Positions 9,449 through 18,268 of a stretch of DNA of 64,000 nt are shown one piece after another. The stretch's first letter is position 1. Each line of letters starts with the position of its first letter. The DNA comes from Endozoicomonas sp. SCSIO W0465 (GTDB taxonomy: Bacteria > Pseudomonadota > Gammaproteobacteria > Pseudomonadales > Endozoicomonadaceae): assembly GCF_023716865.1 (NCBI RefSeq), contig NZ_CP092417.1, positions 2,396,001 through 2,460,000 of the forward strand. Direction: 5' to 3'. The notes beneath the pieces were generated by a model. That model was not told the DNA's origin. It did no database searches and worked only from the letters and a program-made list of their open reading frames with translations. A program made the translations under genes and the position numbers.

Positions 9449-11986
9449 CTACTGTTCATTTCCCGGGGCTGTATCTGCATACGACTTCGCTTCCGCATTT
9501 TCCAAGTCAGCAAAAAGTGATGCTGCACAGAGTTCAAACGTGGGACTGTCAACAGAAGCACAGGCAGTACCGTCCTCCCTGGCTTCCACCTTTGTTGATT
9601 TACCTTCATCAAATGCAACTTGCAGCTTGCTATCAGGAAAACCTTTTATTTTAGAAGTGATCTCGACTTGCATAGGGCTACCTTTCAAATAGCTTTTTTC
9701 GAACAGTACTCTTGTGTCATTTAGCCATTGCTGCAGCTCCTCAATTGCACTACCTTCCGGGAAGGTTTTCTCTTTGTACTGTCTCTGTAAATTACCAGAC
9801 TTTTTATAGCTTACTTTCACAGTGCGAGTTCGAAGATCGTCAGATGACGCGGACGGTGTACCGACTCTTGCCGCTTTCTCTGCACCGATAACTGACTCTG
9901 CCAAAGGGGTGTCGGAAACAGATTCTGTTCTCATTGACTCTTCTTGCTTGCGTGTTTCCTGGTGAACGGAGGAGGGGTGAGTTGAATTGACTGATTCAGC
10001 CCATCTCACCTGCTTCTTCCGGGCTGTTGATACTACTGCGCCCTCAGAACGGTCGCTATGCTCTGAATCTGTTTTTTCAGGCGCTCTGTCTGATGTGACG
10101 CTGGTCTTTTCCTCGGCATTATCTCTTTTACTTTGCATCATATATATAGAGATTGTTGTCGTATATTTAGGTCTGCGGGATTCCTTTCTCATTGATGACG
10201 ATAGATGATCTATGTCGTCGTTATCCATCTGTTGGCGAAGCACGGACTCTTCTAAATCGTCCATCACTCCTGTCAAAGGTAACTGCACATTGCCTGAAGA
10301 TCCAGTTGCCGTTGCTGCCTGACGGCATTCCTGCTCCGTATCACTGCTGATTGCTTCATACCTTGATTGATGCAGCTCTTCATCCATATGCCCTGGCATA
10401 AGCTGCTGGATAATAGATGGCGCTCTCTGGCTTGTTTCCATATCGGCTAGTGGTTCAACTTCATAGAACTCTTCTTCTGTAGAGGATGAAGATAGAGAAC
10501 CAAGGCGCTGGTAAACCCGACCGGCGATACCCTCAGTTATGGGCGATACAACGTGGGCCTCAGGCTCAAGATTTATGACAGAATCCTCATCGGTTACCAA
10601 CCTGTGGTCTTCCTGCGCCAACAGCTGGCTGACTGCCGCCGGAGCTGAGGCAGCAGCACCCGGATCCCCACCACCTGGCGCGTGTAATGCCGTATCGCTT
10701 ATCGAGCTCTCGATACCTCTGTCTCCAGAGAAGCCGAGCCTTGTTCCTGACGGTTGCCTGCCAACTTCCAGTTGTTCATCGTCTATTAGTTGGTCCTTAA
10801 CTGCATCACCGGAAACAAGACATGTTTCGCTTTGGGCTTCAACCGCTGCTGGAAGGTCTTGTTCAGACCAGTCAATATTTGCTGCTTCTGCTTCTGGTGT
10901 CTCACTGTCAACTAATGATTCTGAGCCTCTTTTTGTCAGCGATGTTGTATGCTCTGATGCTTCAAGAGAGTGATCCCCGACGGCTTCAGGAGAAATAGTG
11001 CGATCTATGACCAGTGACTCGGTGCCAACATCCAGTTGCTGGTGATGCAATCCCGATGGATCGTCGCCTTCAGACAAGCGGGCTGGATGACTACTGGCGC
11101 GATTTGGGTCGTGTTGTAAGTCAAAACTTTCAGAATCACTGTCCGTTGAGCTTTCTGACGTTATAGTAGCTGTTTCCACAGCGCCAGCATCAGGCTCTTC
11201 GAAAAGTGAATCAATAGGCACATACTGAACAGTCCTCTCCTCTCGTTTTTCCGGTGATATCCGTTCAATGACTTGCTCTCTGATTATTATTGCCTGCTCG
11301 TCAGAAGCTGACCGCTCTCGCTCTGTAATCAGTGGTTGTGTATCACTTGTTTCCAGTAACAGGGCCCTTAAACTTTCAACCCCTTCTTCAGCTCTGACGA
11401 TATCGGAAGGTAGTGAGGGCGTAGCGGTTTCCCTTATGCTGGAATTATACGACACATCCATAGCAATCGAGCGAGACGCCGCTGTGCCACTTACTTTTGC
11501 TGATGAGTGGCTGCCACCCAGAATCTCATAGAGTTCCCGGATCTGTTGTTCATATTTGTCGGTTACTGACTGGTCATCGGGCTGTGTCGGTAGTGTTGAC
11601 GATGCCCCCGACATAAACCGGGAGGCATGCTGTCCAGACCCGGAGCCTCGTCCACTGCCCAAATGCAAGGCTCCTTCATCAAACACTGGCACACTGTCTG
11701 ATAATGCCTGCCTTTTATCGCTTGTGCTTGTGTTTATTCGATATTGAGGCTCTGAGATACCTTGCTTTCTGGCTGGAAGCTCTTTAGGTTTTTCTTCAGT
11801 GGAAGGCTTCAGGTGAGGAGTGAGTTGAAGTGCATCAGAATCAGGAGAGAATTTAGTGGTCCTCATACCGCTATAAAGGGCTCTCGCTTCTTCAGGGAAA
11901 GACTCAGTGCCAGTGTAGGGAAGGCCCTGCTGGCGGGGGCTATGAACCGCTTGATCGTAACCTGAACCTGAAGGTGGTAGGTTCAT
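9449..11986 (-). CDS. large disordered Ser/Thr/acidic protein, candidate host-directed effector
   Basis: I recognise no family for this 845-aa protein. Most of it is low-complexity sequence rich in Ser, Thr, Glu, Asp and Gln, with no membrane segment and no classical signal peptide. Acidic serine clusters such as SDSDSESFD and SSSSTEEEFYEVEP (near residues 495-510) resemble casein-kinase-2 sites. KKQVRW at residues 657-662 matches the RVxF docking motif for eukaryotic protein phosphatase 1. The last 130 residues look more folded. A strong AGGAGAG precedes ATG 11986. The N-terminus MNLPPSG resembles MNIPP of the ankyrin protein at 32524. An effector role is inference only. Confidence 0.7.
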   Translation of the reverse strand: MNLPPSGSGYDQAVHSPRQQGLPYTGTESFPEEARALYSGMRTTKFSPDSDALQLTPHLKPSTEEKPKELPARKQGISEPQYRINTSTSDKRQALSDSVPVFDEGALHLGSGRGSGSGQHASRFMSGASSTLPTQPDDQSVTDKYEQQIRELYEILGGSHSSAKVSGTAASRSIAMDVSYNSSIRETATPSLPSDIVRAEEGVESLRALLLETSDTQPLITERERSASDEQAIIIREQVIERISPEKREERTVQYVPIDSLFEEPDAGAVETATITSESSTDSDSESFDLQHDPNRASSHPARLSEGDDPSGLHHQQLDVGTESLVIDRTISPEAVGDHSLEASEHTTSLTKRGSESLVDSETPEAEAANIDWSEQDLPAAVEAQSETCLVSGDAVKDQLIDDEQLEVGRQPSGTRLGFSGDRGIESSISDTALHAPGGGDPGAAASAPAAVSQLLAQEDHRLVTDEDSVINLEPEAHVVSPITEGIAGRVYQRLGSLSSSSTEEEFYEVEPLADMETSQRAPSIIQQLMPGHMDEELHQSRYEAISSDTEQECRQAATATGSSGNVQLPLTGVMDDLEESVLRQQMDNDDIDHLSSSMRKESRRPKYTTTISIYMMQSKRDNAEEKTSVTSDRAPEKTDSEHSDRSEGAVVSTARKKQVRWAESVNSTHPSSVHQETRKQEESMRTESVSDTPLAESVIGAEKAARVGTPSASSDDLRTRTVKVSYKKSGNLQRQYKEKTFPEGSAIEELQQWLNDTRVLFEKSYLKGSPMQVEITSKIKGFPDSKLQVAFDEGKSTKVEAREDGTACASVDSPTFELCAASLFADLENAEAKSYADTAPGNEQ

Positions 11987-12786
11987 TCTAACTCTCCTGA
12001 TAAAAATGCCTCCTCATAAGATCTTGAGACCGCTGGAAAGTTTCCCTGGTTTTTTAATAAATTTTTGCCGTGGGCACGCAATTTTTATAAAAGCTTTGGG
12101 TGTCCATCGAATAGCATTCCACGGCTCTGACTGAGCCCGGCAGGTGAAAATATTAGCAACTATTAATAGACGACAGGTAGCTGTAAGAGATATCTCGATG
12201 GACAGATATTTGCATGCGCCAGCCGGGTACATATTGGTGATTTTTAATAATGAATTGTAATTATGTTTTGAAGTAATCGTTGATAAAATAAATCTCCTGT
12301 AAACAGAACATGTGCTGGCATTGAACCGGAGACCTGTTGGTTTCACAAGCACCTCGTTCCCATGGTCCCCCGTGGGAATGCATACGGATCTGGCAGCATG
12401 AGAAAGAGCCACTGCCTGGTAGGGTTTTCGGGGGCTCCATGCGAGTATGGTATTTGTGGTGGGATCGGTATGCATTCCCACGCGGAGCATGGGAACGAGG
12501 TGTCCGGAGGGTTTTGCGACAACCTCCAGAGCATGGGAACGAGGGGGCTGACTGTATGGGTATTAGCGCTTTTCTGTACCAGGTGGTCTGCTGGTTCTTG
12601 TGTCCTTTACTCATTGCCATGTAACGGCTATGGCAGCAAACTTCCCTGTTCGGGCTGACGACGGTTATTCCTGTGTAGCTTTCTGAACGTGTTGCTTCAT
12701 CTGTGTTAATTGAGCCCGGATAGAAAGCAGGGGGATATCATTGATCAAGCTAGACCAAAAGCGGGAAGGCAGGTATTGTTGACTAC
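11987..12786. other. 800-bp spacer without a supported gene
   Basis: No convincing coding frame was found in either strand. The left part is AT-rich and should hold the promoter of the 845-aa protein gene. The middle holds a cluster of a GC-rich palindromic intergenic repeat (12351-12543). Short frames running through the repeats are not supported by codon pattern or ribosome sites. Confidence 0.6.
12351..12543. repeat. intergenic repeat cluster, three copies
   Basis: A unit containing TGCATTCCCACGCGGAGCAT followed by GGGAACGAGG is present at 12468-12501. An inverted, slightly diverged copy lies at 12351-12384, and a partial direct copy (GCATGGGAACGAGG) at 12530-12543. The inverted pair could fold into a long hairpin. 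Similar GTGGGAACGAG-type repeats occur in intergenic regions of many bacteria; here they look like a REP-like family. Confidence 0.7.
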
Positions 12787-13224
12787 ATGACTGACGAGAA
12801 CAAGCATTATATTCGCCAGCGCAATGCGGGCGCATTACCCTGGGAGATTGAGCCGGAAACCCGGGAACTGGAAGAGCATCCTGTTTTTGTCCAGCAGCAG
12901 GTAAAGCAAGTGTCCCTTGAAGGTGCCCGGGTTCAGCCTTTGCCGGAAGATTTTGCACCGTCCCGGGGGATTCTTGAATACCTCCAGGCGCACCAGGGAA
13001 TACCGCTGGACTTCATTGCCACCCAACTGATTGATTTTAAGTTGTACTGGCACGAAACCGGTGAGGCACGAAAGGCCTGGCAAAACAAGTTCAAATCCCA
13101 CGTTATCTACCAGTGGAAGCGGAATCAAAGTGAAACAGGGCAACGACCTCATCGATCAACAGCTGAAAAGCTTACAGACCGGAGCTGGGATGATGACTTC
13201 CGGTTCGACGACGGCGACGAGTGA
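12787..13224 (+). CDS. DnaT-like primosomal protein
   Basis: This is a 145-aa protein. The C-terminal half (FKLYWHETGEARKAWQNKF, about residues 86-104) matches the DnaT DNA-binding domain, which binds single-stranded DNA and helps load the replicative helicase at PriA restart sites. The N-terminal half is acidic and Gln-rich. The 3' end overlaps the next gene by 35 bp, so the two are surely co-translated. Assignment is to the domain family; orthology to E. coli dnaT is not claimed. Confidence 0.75.
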   Translation: MTDENKHYIRQRNAGALPWEIEPETRELEEHPVFVQQQVKQVSLEGARVQPLPEDFAPSRGILEYLQAHQGIPLDFIATQLIDFKLYWHETGEARKAWQNKFKSHVIYQWKRNQSETGQRPHRSTAEKLTDRSWDDDFRFDDGDE

Positions 13225-13939
13225 TCAGCATTCCATCGCTCGCCAGTCACCAGCTGCCTATGATCAGTCGGATTCCGGCGATACTTCACAGCAGGCACGT
13301 TCTGGTGCGGATCATGTAGATGCCATCAATGCGGTGTTCACGCTACTTGAAGACGCCTACCCCCTGAAGTTCAAGCGGGCTTTCCAGACCCATGAAGATA
13401 TTATCCGTGCCAAGCGGGTCTGGAAAAACTCTCTACAGGAATTCAGCCCCCGTCGTATTTTACTGGCGGCAAAAAAAGCACTGGATACTGCCAAATTTTT
13501 CCCGGACCTCAGCGATATCCGTGAGTTGTGCAAGCTGCGCTATGATGAAGTGGGATTAAAAGAACCGCTGCAGGCCTATTATGAAGCCTGTTATGCCCCC
13601 CGGCAGAACAGAGATTACCCATGGTCGCATATTGCTGTCTACCTTGCCGCCCGTGAAACGGGCTGGATGATGCTGCGTAGTGAGGAACAACGGGTTGCTT
13701 TGCCGCTATTTGAGCGGAACTACGAAATACTCTGTAACCGGGTGCTGGAAGGTGAAGACCTGGAGGCCAGTATCCTGAAAGGGATTGAGGATAGTCGTAG
13801 TAAAGAAGTGACTCGTCTTGCAGCAGAGGCTGCGCAACAGCAGCAACGTGAGACGATGATTGCCCAGGGAATTGATCCGGATAATAGCGCATCCGCTCGT
13901 GACCGATTGAAAAAAATATTTGATCAGGGTTGCTCCTGA
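13190..13939 (+). CDS. replication protein P-like helicase-loader partner
   Basis: A GGAG at 13181 is correctly spaced before ATGATG at 13190/13193, which overlaps the end of the DnaT-like gene. This gives 249 aa; a longer frame back to 13031 has no ribosome site. After a disordered Ser/Gln-rich N-terminus, the segment INAVFTLLEDAYPLKFKRAF (about residue 48 on) and the region around SPRRILLAAKKALDTAKFFPDLSDI resemble phage lambda P-type proteins, which deliver DnaB. Next to a DnaT-like protein, a role in helicase loading or restart is plausible but inferred. Confidence 0.6.
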   Translation: MMTSGSTTATSDQHSIARQSPAAYDQSDSGDTSQQARSGADHVDAINAVFTLLEDAYPLKFKRAFQTHEDIIRAKRVWKNSLQEFSPRRILLAAKKALDTAKFFPDLSDIRELCKLRYDEVGLKEPLQAYYEACYAPRQNRDYPWSHIAVYLAARETGWMMLRSEEQRVALPLFERNYEILCNRVLEGEDLEASILKGIEDSRSKEVTRLAAEAAQQQQRETMIAQGIDPDNSASARDRLKKIFDQGCS

Positions 13940-14061
13940 TTACCTCATTTACTGAGTCTTGCTCATAACAATACGGGGAAGACCCGGGTTTACCTCTTGA
14001 TTTTATCGCTTTAAACCCTCATTGAGTTGCGTGTTATTTTCCCACCGACTGGAGTGTAGCC

Positions 14062-15153
14062 ATGAATCCAAGCCGAGCCGCTATTGAAGCGGCTATTCGC
14101 AGCTATCAGGACCCTTACCTGAACAACAATTTGCTGGATACTGGCTGTCTTGAATCCCTTGACATAAATAACGGCAAGGTCAGCGCATCCCTGATGCTGG
14201 GTTACCCGGCCAAGGGTCTGTGTGATGGTGTTGCCCAGATGCTGGCAAATAAAATCGACAATATTGACGGTGTTGAATCGGTCGATGTTTCGGTTAACTG
14301 GAATGTTGCTCCGGCGCCGGTTCAGGGTGAGCTGGAAACCATGGCCGGTGTGAAGAACATTATTGCCGTTGCTTCCGGTAAAGGTGGGGTGGGGAAGTCC
14401 ACAACCGCAGCTAACCTCGCCCTGGCACTGGCAGCAGAAGGTGCGCGGGCAGGCGTTCTGGATGCTGATATTTATGGTCCGAGTATGGGGCAGATGTTTG
14501 GTATTCCTGATGGTACCCGGCCGGATGTGAAGAACGACAGGTTTTTCATGCCGATTGAAGCCCATGGTATTCAGGTGATGTCCATGGCGTTTCTGGTCAC
14601 TGAAGACACCCCGGTGGTGTGGCGCGGCCCCATGGTCAGCGGTGCGCTGATTCAATTATTGACCCAGACCCTGTGGAACGACCTGGATTATCTGGTGATC
14701 GACCTGCCACCAGGCACTGGTGACATTCAATTAACCCTGGCTCAGAAGATCCCGGTTTCTGGCAGTGTCGTGGTTACGACGCCTCAGGATCTGGCACTGA
14801 TTGATGCCAAAAAAGGCATTGAGATGTTCCGCAAGGTCGGTGTTCCTGTTCTGGGTGTGGTGGAAAATATGGCCGTTCATATCTGCTCAAACTGTGGCCA
14901 TGCAGAGCATCTGTTTGGCGAAGGGGGCGGTAGCCGTATTGCAGAGCAGTTTGATATCGACCTGTTGGGCTCCTTGCCTCTCTCCATGATGATTCGTGAG
15001 CAGGCAGACCAGGGTACACCAACCGTGGTTTCTGAACCGGAATCACAGATTGCCATGGTCTATCGGGATATGGCCCGACATATGGCGGCAAAACTGTGGC
15101 TACGTCATCAGCAGGCTCCCGCAGTGCCCTCTCTGTCCGTGGTCGATGACTAA
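14062..15153 (+). CDS. mrp: Mrp/ApbC iron-sulfur cluster carrier ATPase
   Basis: The 363-aa protein starts with a MIP18/DUF59 domain (residues about 1-85). A ParA/MinD-type ATPase domain follows, with a deviant Walker A GKGGVGKS (residues 106-113) and the Fe-S ligating CSNC (Cys275, Cys278). Mrp proteins hold and transfer 4Fe-4S clusters to apo-enzymes. A GGAGTG ribosome site precedes the ATG. Close linkage of mrp with metG, seen here about 5 kb apart, also occurs in pseudomonads. Confidence 0.95.
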   Translation: MNPSRAAIEAAIRSYQDPYLNNNLLDTGCLESLDINNGKVSASLMLGYPAKGLCDGVAQMLANKIDNIDGVESVDVSVNWNVAPAPVQGELETMAGVKNIIAVASGKGGVGKSTTAANLALALAAEGARAGVLDADIYGPSMGQMFGIPDGTRPDVKNDRFFMPIEAHGIQVMSMAFLVTEDTPVVWRGPMVSGALIQLLTQTLWNDLDYLVIDLPPGTGDIQLTLAQKIPVSGSVVVTTPQDLALIDAKKGIEMFRKVGVPVLGVVENMAVHICSNCGHAEHLFGEGGGSRIAEQFDIDLLGSLPLSMMIREQADQGTPTVVSEPESQIAMVYRDMARHMAAKLWLRHQQAPAVPSLSVVDD

Positions 15154-15728
15154 AACTGTTTGATTTTCTGGCGAACTTTGTCGAGGAACTGGCTTAACTG
15201 AAATTTGGAAAGCTTATCCATACTGTAAAGAGCCAGCCAGTCAATGGCACTGCATTTGGTGACAGCCTTTAAGCTCAGTCTCATCATTTTGCGGGGTGGG
15301 TTACCGATCAGGGCCATCCGCCAGCGTGATGCTCCCTGGGTGGTGATGATCAGGATTTTCTTCAGGTTGGTCAGTTTTGGCTCCATACCATTCGGGCCAA
15401 AATCAGCTACGACAGAGGGAAGCCAGACTCGATCCAGCCAACCCTTAAGGATTGCCGGCGGCCCCATCCACCAGGTGGGGTAGATCATGATCAGGGCTTC
15501 AGCCCATTGCAGCTGCTGTACATATTTCTCTATGGCAGAGGTGTTGCTGTCCCGGTCCATGTAGGTTCTTCGTTCAGCTGTACTCATCCTGGGCTCAAAA
15601 CCGTGTTGATAGAGATCCAGCGTTTGTAGCTCGAATGATTTTGCTGCCAGTTCATCAGACACCACTTTTAAAATGCTGGCGTTGTAGCTTTCGGGAGCTG
15701 GATGGGCAAAGACAACCAGAGTTTTCAT
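15150..15728 (-). CDS. flavodoxin-fold NAD(P)H oxidoreductase
   Basis: This 192-aa protein belongs to the NAD(P)H dehydrogenase (quinone)/MdaB/KefF family (Flavodoxin_2). Visible features are the flavin phosphate loop near the start (VVFAHPAPESYNASI), the IYPTWWMGPPAILKGWLDRV segment that contacts FMN/FAD, and TTQGAS. Such enzymes reduce quinones by two electrons or act as ancillary proteins of K+ efflux systems; no Kef channel is nearby. It converges with mrp, overlapping by 4 bp. Confidence 0.88.
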   Translation of the reverse strand: MKTLVVFAHPAPESYNASILKVVSDELAAKSFELQTLDLYQHGFEPRMSTAERRTYMDRDSNTSAIEKYVQQLQWAEALIMIYPTWWMGPPAILKGWLDRVWLPSVVADFGPNGMEPKLTNLKKILIITTQGASRWRMALIGNPPRKMMRLSLKAVTKCSAIDWLALYSMDKLSKFQLSQFLDKVRQKIKQF

Positions 15729-16062
15729 TCAAGCATTCACTCCATGCCAAATCGTTATTGGTACGGGCCGATTGTAGCGCTTATTGAACGGTGTGTAAGT
15801 CGCAGCTTCTATGCCATTGCCTACGCTTGTTCAATTATTCACCCTAACCGAATGGACAATGTCTTTCACCAGTGTCAAACCTATCGAACGGTTGTAACCC
15901 AAGGCTACAGGGAGCACAAGCGTCTCGCTGACGATTTGCTCAGGCAGATATAGCTGATGCTGCAAGGTCCGGATAACCCTGATCTTTGACTCAGATCAAA
16001 ATAGTGGTTTGCCGCAATAGGTCATACTGATCCCAAAAGCGATACTTTCGGGAGCCAGGGAT
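15729..16062. other. spacer carrying an FNR-type promoter region
   Basis: This 334-bp stretch contains an open frame of 69 codons (15744-15953), but it lacks a ribosome site and a recognisable family, so it is not called. Its right end holds the FNR-like site at 15986-15999 and the ribosome site GGGAGCCAGGG (16030s-16060) of the interrupted CBS gene. Confidence 0.5.
15986..15999 (+). promoter_or_regulatory. FNR/ANR-like box upstream of the CBS-domain gene
   Basis: TTGACTCAGATCAA matches the FNR consensus TTGAT-N4-ATCAA at nine of ten defined positions. It lies 64-77 bp before the original start codon at 16063, a usual place for oxygen-responsive activation. In pseudomonads, small CBS proteins are known members of the ANR regulon, so the pairing makes sense. 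Confidence 0.55.
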
Positions 16063-16088
16063 ATGAGCAATGACAACCCCTTAATTAG
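16063..16088 (+). pseudogene. detached start of the CBS-domain gene
   Basis: ATG at 16063 with a GGAGCCAGGG just upstream encodes MSNDNPLI and then enters the ISNCY-like element within a TAATTAG word. The same word follows the element at 17789-17795, and the frame continues into the CBS gene: 26 + 463 nt = 163 codons. The native start and promoter are therefore cut off from the rest of the gene by 1.7 kb. Confidence 0.85.
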
Positions 16089-17788
16089 TTCTCGTCCAAA
16101 AACGCATCAGGCAATCATAATTAGATTGTACGTGCGTTTTGATATTTCCTGAAATTCCAGAGAGCCGCAAAAACTCTTCCCTTTTTTTCTCTAATCTGGG
16201 ACGGATATTGGAGAAAAACGCGAAAAGCAGGCAGAAAACATCCTCCCACCATGCTGGAAAGGTACTTTCATGTAGCGTGGAGGTGGCTATCAGGATGGTG
16301 CCGGGTGTCTGGCCAGAATCACCAGGTTGTAACAGACCACCGATAACCAGCAATGAGAATCAAAACGCTCAGAACCCTTGCAGTGGCAACGTGATAGCCC
16401 AAAACATCTCTTTAGCCACGAAATTCCCGCTTCAATACCTGCCCGGAAGCGAAAGAGCGTTTTATACACATACTGACTTTTAGTCATCTCTTCGACTTCA
16501 AGTCCGCGCTTCTTATTAAAAGCTACATCGCTGATTCCCATGGCCTTGGCTTTTTCCAAATTAGCGCGACACGCGTATCCGCCGTCACCGCTTGTCTGGC
16601 GAGGTACACGACCATAAATTTCTTTTTGTCTTTCCATCATCGGAATGAATTGGTCCGAATCCGCTGGGTTACCTTCCTCAATAACCAGGTCCAGGATCAA
16701 TCGACTTTTTCCCTGAACCAGGTTCAGTTTATGGCCATACTGTACTTGCCGCCTGTCTTTTACGATGATATCCGTATGGGGTTCATACAGGCTAACCACT
16801 TTTTCCTGGGCTGGCACCTTTTCACCCTTAAAGACCCTGCGCTCTGTCTGGGAGACTATTGCATCCACCAGGGGTAACAGGTGATCCACATCGGCCTGCC
16901 ACTTGTCGGCATCATCAGCCAGGAGACACTGCCCCTGCTGACGGGCGTTTGCTAGCGTGACAGTAGCTTCGATAAGTACCTTCCGGGATTTTCGGGTCAA
17001 CTGCAGCAGTTTTTTATAATGCTGATGCCGCTCTTCTTTGCCAGCGTAGATGCATTTTCTGGCCGCATCTTTTACGGCTCGGTTGTGATGGGTATATTCA
17101 TAAAGCGGTGTCGCTGTCAGTGTTTGTCCCCGTTCCAGCAGCCGACAAATTTCTTTAACGGAACTGGCTAAAAGATCACTGTCGCAAGGAGGTTTGATAT
17201 CCGATTCGGTGACTGTGCTGTCAATAGCCACAGTGCGCCCTTTTTCAATACCCTGATCTTTAGCGGTCATTAGCTGACAGTTATTAATCCGTTCCCATGT
17301 AGATGCAGTAAGAAGGCTGATGAGCCCATGCAAACTGGAGCGACTGGGGCGCTGGTTTGGTTCGAGGCGACAAAAGTCTCGAAAGAGCATGGAGTCCATC
17401 AAAACAAACGACAAGTAGTCATAATCACAATTCAAATACTGTTTCAGGAGTGCCGCACGAAGAACGGATTCTGCTGATAGTCCGTTCCGCCCAGTGTTCT
17501 GTTTATCACAAGAACTTAAGTCCTCATAAATCCAGTCATTGAACTGTGGATGGGCGTCAAGCCATTGCGAGATACCGGAAAGCTGGGAGCAGATTTCATG
17601 AGGTACGTAATGGAGTTCCATACTACACTGCGGGTTGCGTTTTTTGCGCATTTGGAGTCCTCTGTTTTTGGCAATCCCTTATGTTTCTTGCTCTTGGGAA
17701 GTTTAGTCGCCAGATAGCAGTAGGGCTCCACTTAATTTTTCAGGATAAAATCTACAGTTTTCAATTGGTTGTGTTTTTGGACGAGAAC
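16089..17788 (-). mobile_element. ISNCY-like insertion sequence
   Basis: The element is about 1,700 bp. Terminal repeats read inward TTCTCGTCCAAAAAC at the left and its complement at the right. TAATTAG occurs immediately outside both ends (16082-16088 and 17789-17795) and is the likely 7-bp target duplication. Because that word is nearly palindromic, the exact boundary is uncertain by a base or two. One transposase gene fills the element. Confidence 0.85.
16290..17651 (-). CDS. DDE transposase, ISNCY/IS1182-like
   Basis: This 453-aa transposase starts MRKKRNPQCSMELHYVPHE. The catalytic triad is visible as Asp in VAIDSTVTESD, Asp in TSGDGGYACRANL, and Glu in FRAGIEAGISWLKRCFGL. The frame is uninterrupted, so it may be active. 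The family name is from general resemblance to ISNCY (ISDol1-like) transposases and could be IS1182; the triad itself is clear. Confidence 0.85.
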   Translation of the reverse strand: MRKKRNPQCSMELHYVPHEICSQLSGISQWLDAHPQFNDWIYEDLSSCDKQNTGRNGLSAESVLRAALLKQYLNCDYDYLSFVLMDSMLFRDFCRLEPNQRPSRSSLHGLISLLTASTWERINNCQLMTAKDQGIEKGRTVAIDSTVTESDIKPPCDSDLLASSVKEICRLLERGQTLTATPLYEYTHHNRAVKDAARKCIYAGKEERHQHYKKLLQLTRKSRKVLIEATVTLANARQQGQCLLADDADKWQADVDHLLPLVDAIVSQTERRVFKGEKVPAQEKVVSLYEPHTDIIVKDRRQVQYGHKLNLVQGKSRLILDLVIEEGNPADSDQFIPMMERQKEIYGRVPRQTSGDGGYACRANLEKAKAMGISDVAFNKKRGLEVEEMTKSQYVYKTLFRFRAGIEAGISWLKRCFGLSRCHCKGSERFDSHCWLSVVCYNLVILARHPAPS

Positions 17789-17796
17789 TAATTAGC

Positions 17797-18258
17797 ATGA
17801 CGGCTGAACAAATCATGTGCCAGAAGGTGATTACGGTACCTTTTGACTGGTCAGTGGAGCGACTGGCGCGATTTCTGACGGATAAAGCCATCTCCGGTGC
17901 ACCGGTGGTGAATAATGCCGGGCAGTTGATTGGTGTTGTTTCATATTCTGATATTGTCCGTCAGGCAGGCAGTGGTCTGGTTGATCTCGCCAAGCGGGAT
18001 GATCATTTTTACAGCACTATGATGGATGAGACGTTGTCCCCAGAAGATCAGCGCTCTTTTCATGACCTGCTGGATCAGTCCGTCCTGGTCAATGATATTA
18101 TGACACCGATGGTGTTTGAGGTATCTCCGGAGACACCGCTGATCAGCGTTGCTGAAGCAATGGTTAAAGGGCGCATTCACAGGGTTATGGTTACTAAAGA
18201 TCGCTCACTGAAGGGCGTGATCAGTGCGTTGGACCTATTGAAGGTGATGACGCTTTAG
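17797..18258 (+). CDS. tandem CBS-domain protein (start displaced by IS)
   Basis: From ATG 17797 the protein is 153 aa: two CBS domains, residues about 1-57 (ITVPFDWSVERLARFLTDK...GVVSYSDIV) and about 97-152 (IMTPMVFEVSPETPLISVAEA...VISALDLLKV). CBS pairs bind adenosine nucleotides and regulate partners. The original gene began nine codons earlier at 16063; those codons, the ribosome site and an FNR-type promoter now lie beyond the ISNCY-like element. A weak GGACGAG about 10 nt upstream inside the IS end could still support translation if the IS supplies transcription. A frameshifted IS66 starts 10 bp after the stop. Confidence 0.85.
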   Translation: MTAEQIMCQKVITVPFDWSVERLARFLTDKAISGAPVVNNAGQLIGVVSYSDIVRQAGSGLVDLAKRDDHFYSTMMDETLSPEDQRSFHDLLDQSVLVNDIMTPMVFEVSPETPLISVAEAMVKGRIHRVMVTKDRSLKGVISALDLLKVMTL

Positions 18259-18268
18259 ATTTCCCGGA

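Noticed and set aside
12261..12658. Several overlapping frames of 60-120 codons on both strands
   Set aside because: They run through the GC-rich palindromic repeats and change with them; this is a repeat artefact.
15744..15953. 69-codon plus-strand frame before the FNR-like box
   Set aside because: There is no ribosome site and no recognisable motif; it may be a gene remnant but cannot be supported.
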